Below are positions 1 through 5,050 of a DNA stretch of 6,325 nt, one piece after another. Positions within the stretch are counted from its first letter, which is position 1; every line of letters starts with the position of its first letter. Origin of the DNA: Rhodobacteraceae bacterium UBA3069 (GTDB lineage Bacteria > Pseudomonadota > Alphaproteobacteria > Rhodobacterales > Rhodobacteraceae); contig DFBX01000055.1 in NCBI GenBank assembly GCA_002366795.1, positions 1 to 6,325 on the forward strand. Reading direction: 5' to 3'. The notes beneath the pieces are model-generated. The model was not told the origin of the DNA. It made no database searches and worked only from the letters and a program-made list of their open reading frames with translations. The position numbers and the translations under genes were made by a program.

Positions 1-168
1 CACCCAAATTCGCGCATAACTCCCTGCGCGGGTGATCTGGTCGCGCCAGTCTTGCTTCAGCTCGGCTCCGGCGACCTCCATCGCGGTGGTGACCGCGCGC
101 TCCCCGGCTTTGATCTCCTGTTGCAACAGCGCCACCAGGTCGGGCGTAAAATCAACAGTCAGCTTCAT
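1..168 (-). CDS. DUF6441-like phage protein at the tail-gene (Z-like) position, 3' end cut by window
   Basis: Only the first 56 codons are inside the window; the frame is open to the left edge. The protein begins MKLTVDFTPDLVALLQQEIK, continues AGERAVTTAMEVAGAELKQD and then has a WRDQIT segment. This amphipathic helical opening resembles proteins annotated DUF6441 in alphaproteobacterial prophages. The family has no proven biochemical role. Its place directly after the head-tail joining gene corresponds to lambda Z, so a minor tail or tail-completion role is an inference from synteny. The start codon overlaps the upstream stop as ATGA (168 to 165). Shine-Dalgarno pairing before it is poor, so translational coupling to the upstream gene is likely. 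The family assignment rests on remembered resemblance and a short fragment; a generic Z-like (HK97 gp10-like) tail protein is the alternative. Confidence 0.65.
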   Translation of the reverse strand, partial: MKLTVDFTPDLVALLQQEIKAGERAVTTAMEVAGAELKQDWRDQITRAGSYARIWV

Positions 169-479
169 GCGGGCACCAGTTCCGCCGTCCAGATCAGCCG
201 CTCTCGATCGCGCACGGGTTCACCCTGAATGATAAAGCTTTCGGCCCCGAGAATGATCAGATCACCGGGCCGGGGATCGGCAAGCTCACTGACGCGCACA
301 TCGACCGTGGTGGTGTCACTGAGAATGCGCGCGGCCCCAAAGTCGGTGATCCGGTCGGGCGCGCGGCGGATAACCCGGATCGGACGCTCCTCCGACGTGC
401 TGCCCGAGATCCAGACCGCAGCCACCGCCATGTCGGCATGGGAGAATATCCGATCCATGGCGGCAGCAAAGGCGTTCAT
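165..479 (-). CDS. Head-tail joining protein, lambda gpFII-like
   Basis: A 104-residue protein, slightly shorter than lambda gpFII (117). Proteins of this family bind the gpW-capped portal late in head assembly and form the surface to which the tail attaches. The N-terminal helix (residues 1-20, pattern AAAMDRIFSHADMAVA) resembles the FD.LF..AI..AD opening of gpFII. A beta-rich body follows with the hallmark VRVSEL...RPGDLIILGAESFIIQGEPVRD (about 61-91), which parallels VR..E...LRRGD.L.IGEE.F.V in gpFII. The gene starts 12 nt after the capsid stop with no convincing Shine-Dalgarno sequence, and its stop overlaps the next start by 4 nt (ATGA). The family call is a resemblance judgement from the sequence. 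It could equally be labelled 'head-tail attachment protein' or carry the odd database name for Gifsy-2 homologues; the role is the same. Confidence 0.78.
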   Translation of the reverse strand: MNAFAAAMDRIFSHADMAVAAVWISGSTSEERPIRVIRRAPDRITDFGAARILSDTTTVDVRVSELADPRPGDLIILGAESFIIQGEPVRDRERLIWTAELVPA

Positions 480-491
480 CAGCCGGGCCCG

Positions 492-1514
492 TCAGTTCGA
501 GCTGTGCAGGCGGATGGCAATGCGGGGCCGCTTGTTCACCGGCAGGATTGAGGCCTCGGTCATCAGATCGATCCAGCGGCCCTTTTCATCGAGATGCTGG
601 CGCGCATAGAGCGGCAGACCGACGGTGTTGGCTGCCTCCAGCAGATTGGCGGGCCCGCCATAGGTGGTGAAGGTGTCAAACGTACCCATTGGAAAGGCGA
701 TGCCCTCGCCTGCCGGGATCAGCCGTTCCGTGACCCCGGTCGAAAGGGTGACGCTGCCGTTGTATTCCTCGAACAGGATCCCGGCGAAGGGGAAGGCGCG
801 GCGCATGTCCTCGCGCAGGGGCTGGGCCCCGGTGGCGGCAAAGAACTTGTAGGCGTCCGCCGTCTTGGAATGCGAGATCAGCTTGTCGAAAAATTCGGAA
901 CTGACCAGGGCATGCACGCTGGTCATCGACTCGCCCAACAGGTTGTCCTCGACACTGCGCAGGACGGTGCGCACCTTGCCCTGAACATTCGTGCCCGCGG
1001 TGCCCAGAACAAAGTCCACCGCGATCTGGGACAGCCCAAACTCGGTGAAGTAATTGTAGAGCGTGGTGCCCGCGCCATCCTTGACGATACCGCGCAGGGC
1101 ATTCATCTCCATGTATTCGCGGGTCTGGGCATGTTTGCGCCGCATCAGGGTCAGCTTGCGGTTCATGACTTCCAGCAATGGATCGGCGGCGTCAGACATC
1201 CCGATGGCTGGGACCCCCTGGATATCTGCGGGCAGGATCACGTCATCATGGGGGATCCACGGCAAGGCGAAGGAGCGCATGGAGCGGCCCTCGCGCTGGC
1301 CCAGTGTGGCGGGGCCGCCGAGCGGGACCGTGGGCAGCAGGCTGAGAATGCCTTCGAACTGCTCGATGATGACGGACCGCTGGGTCACGCCCTGGAAACG
1401 AAACAGGCCGATCTGCGCCAGGCGGGAATGGAGGTTGGGCAGGATGTTGATGGCCTGCGTCATTTCAGCCAGCGAATAGCCGCCGGTATCAAAGGGATTG
1501 CGGGTGATGGTCAT
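492..1514 (-). CDS. Major capsid protein, lambda gpE family
   Basis: A 340-residue protein, almost exactly the length of lambda gpE (341). It is the shell subunit with the HK97 fold, made as prohead and later expanded. Visible family features are an N-terminal segment NPFDTGGYSLAEMTQAINILP (about 6-26), GLFRFQGVTQRSVIIEQFEG (36-55), the conserved-looking FALPWIPHDDVILPADIQGV (82-101), a long charged helix with the tract RRKHAQTREYMEMNALRGIV (about 125-144), and a C-terminal region with YGGPANLLEAANTVGLPLYAR (285-305). There is no N-terminal delta domain, consistent with a separate scaffold protein. Start: ATG at 1514 has GGAG (1521-1524) six bases upstream, the right strength for a highly expressed protein. 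It lies 29 nt after the decoration gene, the same D-E order as in lambda. Identification is secure at family level. Confidence 0.95.
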   Translation of the reverse strand: MTITRNPFDTGGYSLAEMTQAINILPNLHSRLAQIGLFRFQGVTQRSVIIEQFEGILSLLPTVPLGGPATLGQREGRSMRSFALPWIPHDDVILPADIQGVPAIGMSDAADPLLEVMNRKLTLMRRKHAQTREYMEMNALRGIVKDGAGTTLYNYFTEFGLSQIAVDFVLGTAGTNVQGKVRTVLRSVEDNLLGESMTSVHALVSSEFFDKLISHSKTADAYKFFAATGAQPLREDMRRAFPFAGILFEEYNGSVTLSTGVTERLIPAGEGIAFPMGTFDTFTTYGGPANLLEAANTVGLPLYARQHLDEKGRWIDLMTEASILPVNKRPRIAIRLHSSN

Positions 1515-1520
1515 TGGGGG

Positions 1521-1524
1521 CTCC
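1521..1524 (-). promoter_or_regulatory. Ribosome binding site of the major capsid gene
   Basis: Reading the minus strand, GGAG lies six bases before the ATG at 1514, in the 29-nt gap after the decoration gene. It fixes the capsid start and closely resembles the site in front of the decoration gene (CGGAGCC context, then ATGAC). Confidence 0.7.
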
Positions 1525-1543
1525 GGGGAATGAGAGGTGATGA

Positions 1544-1924
1544 TCAGGCGGCGTCACGGGCAATGATGCCCAGCGCGGCCAGTTCGGTAATCTTGGTGGT
1601 GATTTTGGCCGCGTCGTTGACGGTGGCATCATAGGCAAGCCCGGCGCGCGACATGATCGCCGGGCCACGGGTCACGACAATGCCCACGGCGTCGGCCAGC
1701 GTGGCATCAACCGGATAGAGCAATACTGCCGCGGCAGTTTCTGCGCCATCGGTGCCGCCATCACTGGCGAGGGTGTATTTGCCATTGACGGTAATGCGCC
1801 CGAGAACCGAGCCAACAGGATAAGCCATACCCGTCAGCAGGGTGATGGTGTCGCGGGTGTAGTTCGGGTTGACCTCGTATTTGAGGACATCGCCCATGCT
1901 GGGCGGTTGGGTCAGGACGGTCAT
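1544..1924 (-). CDS. Head decoration protein, lambda gpD family
   Basis: A 126-residue protein, somewhat longer than lambda gpD (110). This family forms trimers at the threefold sites of the expanded capsid and clamps it against internal DNA pressure. The sequence shows the usual arrangement: a flexible polar N-terminus (about 1-20), then TRDTITLLTGMAYPVGSVLGRIT (about 23-45), in which the Y/F-PxGxVLG stretch is typical, a variable glycine-rich loop ASDGGTDGAETAAAVLLYPVDA (53-74), and the GIVVTRGPAIMSRAGLAYD segment (81-99), which resembles the conserved late part of the family. A C-terminal helix ends in LAALGIIARDAA. The ATG at 1924 has GGAG (1933-1936) eight bases upstream. The gene sits between protease/scaffold and capsid, as D does in lambda. 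Confidence 0.92.
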   Translation of the reverse strand: MTVLTQPPSMGDVLKYEVNPNYTRDTITLLTGMAYPVGSVLGRITVNGKYTLASDGGTDGAETAAAVLLYPVDATLADAVGIVVTRGPAIMSRAGLAYDATVNDAAKITTKITELAALGIIARDAA

Positions 1925-1932
1925 GGATCAGG

Positions 1933-1936
1933 CTCC
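1933..1936 (-). promoter_or_regulatory. Ribosome binding site of the decoration protein gene
   Basis: GGAG on the minus strand lies eight bases before the ATG at 1924, within the 28-nt gap after the protease/scaffold stop. The spacing is good and the site supports the chosen start. Confidence 0.65.
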
Positions 1937-1952
1937 GTGAATGGGGGTGGGA

Positions 1953-2360
1953 TTAGCGGGTGGCGTCTGTCGCGGCCTGTTTGGCGGCGGCAATCAGCGG
2001 GCTGTCTTTGGCTGCGGCTGCAGCAGGCGCGCTGGCGACGATACCGGCAGCGTCACCGCGCGCGGCCAGATCCTCGAGCACCTGCGCGCGCAGGGCTTCA
2101 GGCTTGAGGCCACGTTTCACCGCATCTGCGGCATCGATCCGCACGCCCAACCGCGCGGCCTGTGCGCAGACCTGCGCCACTTCGGCGGCTTCGGCGCGGA
2201 TGGCATTTGCATCCGGTGCAGCAGCGATGGGCGCAACCGGGCCGGATTGTTGCGGTGGCGTGTTGGCAACCGGCATCGGTGCCTGCTCTGGCGTTGTTTT
2301 CGCCTGCGGTGCGGGTGCTTCGGGGTCCGTTTCATCTGCGGGGTCTGTGATTGCATTCAT
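1953..2360 (-). CDS. Nested in-frame scaffold protein, lambda Nu3-like
   Basis: An internal ATG (residue Met327 of the protease) begins a 135-residue protein with the same stop codon. It is preceded by a strong internal Shine-Dalgarno sequence (AAAGGAAA) seven bases upstream, although this region is coding. Lambda Nu3 is made the same way from an internal start in gene C and is of similar size. The predicted product has an acidic, proline-rich and probably disordered N-terminus (residues 1-50 of the nested product), an alanine-rich helical centre with AIRAEAAEVAQVCAQAARLG and then LKPEALRAQVLEDLAARGD, and a C-terminal AAKDSPLIAAAKQAA segment likely to contact the capsid protein. Scaffold of this kind organises capsid subunits inside the prohead and is lost on maturation. 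Expression as a separate product is inferred from the site and the lambda precedent; it has not been shown here. Confidence 0.8.
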   Translation of the reverse strand: MNAITDPADETDPEAPAPQAKTTPEQAPMPVANTPPQQSGPVAPIAAAPDANAIRAEAAEVAQVCAQAARLGVRIDAADAVKRGLKPEALRAQVLEDLAARGDAAGIVASAPAAAAAKDSPLIAAAKQAATDATR

Positions 2361-3338
2361 GGGTGTTTCCTTTCGTGGACTGGATGGATGTGTGGTAATT
2401 GCTGCGCGCGATATCGGGCCAGCGCGATTATGGATGCTTTCGGCAAAGGCGCGGAATGCGCTGCGGGGATCGGCCACGGCATCAGCCAGACCAGCGGCCA
2501 CGGCTGCCGCGCCGCGCAATACGGCGGCTTCGGTATCGAGGGCGGCATGCACGTCCAGCCGATTGCCGCGCCCGGCGGCGACGGTCTGGGCAAACAGTGT
2601 TCGCAAGCCTTCCAGCTCACCTTGCATTCGCACGCGGATTGCTTCGGGCAGCGGCTCATAGGGATTGGCATCTGTCTTGTGTGCCCCGGCGTGCACCAGC
2701 GTGACCGTCACGCCTTTCTGTTCCAGCATGCCGCTCATTTCGGTGTGCAGGGTTACCACGCCGATGCTGCCGACGGCACCGGTGCGTGGCAGGGTGATGT
2801 GATCCGCCTGGGAAGCCAGAGCATACCCTGCCGACAGCGCGTGCTCGGCAACAAAGGCATGCACCGGCTTGACCTCCCGCGCCGCACGGATGCGATCGGC
2901 CAGATCGAATGCCCCGGCGACCTCGCCGCCAAAGCTGTCGATCTCCAGCGCAATGCCATGCACGGCCGGATCAGTAACGGCCGCATCGATCTGCGCGGCG
3001 ATCCCTTCATGGGAGGTCAGCCCCGAGGACTGGCCAATCCACGCGCCGCGATGCACCAGGGTTCCGGCGATCTCGATCAACGCAATACCGCCGATCAGCG
3101 TGAAGGGCTGGTTTCCCCGATCGTTGTCACGTTCCGCAAGGGCCCCACCAATCAGCGAGGCCCGGGCAGGTAAAGCGGCATGCACAACATCAGCCTCAGC
3201 CAGATCGCCATTTTGGAGGGTAATTTGCTGCCCCGCGATCCGGGGACCAAGACCGGAGAGAAAGGCCAGTGCCTTGGAGGGCTCCACCATCAGGGGTGTA
3301 TTGAACGCGCGCTGCGCGATCCGGGCGTGATGCATCAT
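1953..3338 (-). CDS. Prohead protease, S49 (SppA/lambda gpC-like), with C-terminal scaffold extension
   Basis: A 461-residue protein that matures the prohead by cutting scaffold and probably portal. The S49 serine-lysine protease domain spans about residues 80-290. It contains IALIEIAGTLVHRG (85-98), the oxyanion-type motif DSFGGEVAG (134-142; usually DSPGG), EHALSAGYALAS with probable nucleophile Ser169 (codon 2832-2834), RTGAVGSIGV (185-194), and GAHKTDANPY with probable general base Lys221 (codon 2676-2678). The 52-residue Ser-Lys spacing matches what I recall for lambda gpC (Ser166/Lys218). A linker follows (about 295-326), then the scaffold region (327-461), rich in Ala/Pro/Glu and then helical. 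The start overlaps the portal stop: ATGATG at 3338-3333 offers two starts. GAGG (3347-3350) suits the first and GGAGG (3340-3344) suits the second better, so the N-terminus may be one residue shorter. Confidence 0.93.
   Translation of the reverse strand: MMHHARIAQRAFNTPLMVEPSKALAFLSGLGPRIAGQQITLQNGDLAEADVVHAALPARASLIGGALAERDNDRGNQPFTLIGGIALIEIAGTLVHRGAWIGQSSGLTSHEGIAAQIDAAVTDPAVHGIALEIDSFGGEVAGAFDLADRIRAAREVKPVHAFVAEHALSAGYALASQADHITLPRTGAVGSIGVVTLHTEMSGMLEQKGVTVTLVHAGAHKTDANPYEPLPEAIRVRMQGELEGLRTLFAQTVAAGRGNRLDVHAALDTEAAVLRGAAAVAAGLADAVADPRSAFRAFAESIHNRAGPISRAAITTHPSSPRKETPMNAITDPADETDPEAPAPQAKTTPEQAPMPVANTPPQQSGPVAPIAAAPDANAIRAEAAEVAQVCAQAARLGVRIDAADAVKRGLKPEALRAQVLEDLAARGDAAGIVASAPAAAAAKDSPLIAAAKQAATDATR
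2366..2373 (-). promoter_or_regulatory. Internal ribosome binding site for nested scaffold
   Basis: The minus strand reads AAAGGAAA here, with its AGGA core (2368-2371) seven bases before the ATG at 2360. It lies inside the protease frame, in the poorly conserved linker between protease and scaffold parts, where sequence is free to serve as a translation signal. It determines the start of the nested scaffold product. Confidence 0.75.
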
Positions 3339-4831
3339 TCCTCCGCCTCGCTTTCAGACCGGCGTTCCGATGCTTCCTGATCCGTGTCCTCGCCTTGATC
3401 TTCCGAATTGCTGTCCTGCGCATTGCCCTGACCAGGTGCCTGTGCTGGCGATCCGGGCCTGCGGAAATCCAGACCCAAGTCCACTTCGCGCTGCCGCTCA
3501 GCCGCAATTTCACGCTCAACCTGCTCGGCGTCATAGCCGCGTTCGGACAAAGCTTGCGTGCGGGATTTCAGCCCGGCTTCGATCTGCAGGATTTCAGCCG
3601 AGGCATCCTTCATCGGATCAACCCAGTCCCATTTGGTGGGCAGCCACATGCAGGCCTGATACTGACGCCGTTTTGCGTCATACTCCGGCAGCTCCAGCGC
3701 CCCGGACAACACCGCCATATCCATCCAGCGCATCCAGACCGCGCGGCACATCTGATAAACCAGCACGCCATGCTGCCAGGCCGAGATACGACGGCGGAAA
3801 TCCACCAGTGAAATGCGTGTATTGGAGAAGTTGCCCTTCGCCGTATCGTTGGTCAGATAGCCGTAGGGGATGCCCAGCGCCGCCGAGATTTGCAGCAGGG
3901 TACGATATTGAAACGGCTCGTAGGTGGATCCGGAATCCGGCGTAGCCGGGGTTGAGACATCCTCGCCGGGATCAAGCCGCACCACCTGACCGGGTTCGAC
4001 TTCGAGATCCTCGTCAGTTGGCTCCAGCGGTGTTTCCGGCGCGGGTGAGGTGATGAACATGGCGAACATCGCCGCGGTCTTTTTGCGCTCAAGCTCGGCG
4101 TCGTCATAGAGATCAAGCGTGAACAGTTTGACGATGGCCGGGGAAAATCGGGATACGCCGCGCAGCTGGCCAGCCTCTACGGGATCGATGACGTGGATGA
4201 TGTCGCTTGCCGGAATGCGCACGGTTTCGCCCGAAAGGCCCGGATCGGTCATGTCACCCGGGTGGCGGCGCAGGAAATGATAGGCAACGCGCCTGCCAAT
4301 AGCGTTGAACTCGATGCCCTGGCGGATTTGTCCACCACCGGAAAGTTCGCGGTTCATGGCAAGCGGCAGCATTTCCGAGGGCAGCATCTGCAATTGCAGC
4401 GGCACGGTCAGCCCGTCTCCGGCGCGTCGTGGCCGGATGCGCAGGAACACTTCGCCTGCCAGAAACACTTCGCGGGTAGCGCGGCGCTGCAGCCCGTAGA
4501 AATCAGTCAAACCTTCTGCATCCGCTTCATCGGTCCAGGCCAGCCAAAGGGATTGCAGCTCTTCTTTCAGGGCCGCGTCGTCAATGGACGAAGACGGTTT
4601 GACCCCGTCACCCACGACATTGCTGGCAAAAGCCTCGACCGCATTGGCAGCGTAGCCATTGTTGCGCACCAACCAACGCGCCCGGGCGGTGATGGTTTCG
4701 CCCGCGCCTGCAATCAGCGTGTTCACATGGGCGCGTGAAGCCCGGAAACTCCGCAGGCGACGGTGCATCTGAGCCGCGTCAAAGCCACCGATCACTGCGC
4801 CCAGCCGCTGGCGGAATCCTTCAATCCCCAT
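3335..4831 (-). CDS. Portal protein, lambda gpB family
   Basis: A 498-residue protein, slightly shorter than lambda gpB (533). It forms the dodecameric ring at one capsid vertex that nucleates assembly, binds terminase, passes DNA and later holds the head completion proteins. Lambda-family signatures appear in order: RWLVRNNGYAANAVEAFASN followed by VVGDGVKPS (52-80), TDFYGLQRRATREVFLAGEVFLR (109-131), LQMLPSEMLP (147-156), IIHVIDPVEAGQLRGVSRFSP (211-231), ISAALGIPYGYLTNDTAKGNFSNTR (315-339), FRRRISAWQHGVL (345-357), and a tail-like WVDPMKDASAEILQIEAGLKS (403-423). The last 35 or so residues are hydrophilic and mostly acidic, probably disordered. The start ATG lies 3 nt after the gpW stop with AAGGGG (4841-4846) nine bases upstream; the stop overlaps the protease start. 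In lambda the portal N-terminus is trimmed by the gpC protease; residues 1-20 could be treated likewise, which is inference. Confidence 0.95.
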   Translation of the reverse strand: MGIEGFRQRLGAVIGGFDAAQMHRRLRSFRASRAHVNTLIAGAGETITARARWLVRNNGYAANAVEAFASNVVGDGVKPSSSIDDAALKEELQSLWLAWTDEADAEGLTDFYGLQRRATREVFLAGEVFLRIRPRRAGDGLTVPLQLQMLPSEMLPLAMNRELSGGGQIRQGIEFNAIGRRVAYHFLRRHPGDMTDPGLSGETVRIPASDIIHVIDPVEAGQLRGVSRFSPAIVKLFTLDLYDDAELERKKTAAMFAMFITSPAPETPLEPTDEDLEVEPGQVVRLDPGEDVSTPATPDSGSTYEPFQYRTLLQISAALGIPYGYLTNDTAKGNFSNTRISLVDFRRRISAWQHGVLVYQMCRAVWMRWMDMAVLSGALELPEYDAKRRQYQACMWLPTKWDWVDPMKDASAEILQIEAGLKSRTQALSERGYDAEQVEREIAAERQREVDLGLDFRRPGSPAQAPGQGNAQDSNSEDQGEDTDQEASERRSESEAEE

Positions 4832-4834
4832 GGC

Positions 4835-5047
4835 TCAGAGCCCCTTGGTGGCAATAGTGCCCCAGCGGCGTCGCCGGGGGGAACCGGAAGCGACCGCAAT
4901 CCGGCCCTCAAGATCGGCAATCGCAGTCGCCATCTCGGCATCGGAGCCATAGGTGATGGTGCGCCCGTCATAACTGACCGAGCGCATGCCTGCGTAGCGC
5001 GCCTCCTGCAGCGCCGTCAGCAGCGTGCGCATCCTGTCGAGTTCCAT
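4835..5047 (-). CDS. Head completion / head-tail connector protein, gpW family
   Basis: A 70-residue protein, near the 68 of lambda gpW. gpW enters the packaged head through the portal ring, helps keep DNA inside, and provides the site on which gpFII assembles. The layout matches: an N-terminal helix (LDRMRTLLTALQEARYAG, 3-20), a short beta hairpin with VSYDGRTITYGS (24-35), a second helix (AEMATAIADLEGRIAVAS, 37-54), and a basic, flexible C-terminus with PRRRRWG (57-63), comparable to the QRRRGPAGF end of lambda gpW. The ATG at 5047 follows the terminase stop by 3 nt; GAGGG (5056-5060), inside the terminase 3' end, is eight bases upstream. The portal begins 3 nt after its stop. Terminase-W-portal is the lambda order, which supports this call despite the small size. 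Confidence 0.9.
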   Translation of the reverse strand: MELDRMRTLLTALQEARYAGMRSVSYDGRTITYGSDAEMATAIADLEGRIAVASGSPRRRRWGTIATKGL

Positions 5048-5050
5048 CTC

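Noticed and set aside
594..1634. Plus-strand open frame of 346 codons opposite the capsid and decoration genes
   Set aside because: It lies wholly antisense to well-identified structural genes. Its translation is rich in Gly, Arg, Gln and His with no domain or conserved motif, as expected from the complement of G/C-biased codons.
1941..3173. Plus-strand open frame of 410 codons opposite the protease/scaffold gene
   Set aside because: The Cys/Gly/Arg-rich translation has no recognisable domain, and the opposite strand carries a complete S49 protease with catalytic motifs. It is an antisense shadow of high-G+C coding sequence.
3231..3245. Short GC-rich inverted repeat (CCCC...GGGG) as a possible terminator
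   Set aside because: It lies inside the protease reading frame, has a short imperfect stem and no following T tract on either strand. Such matches are expected by chance at this base composition.
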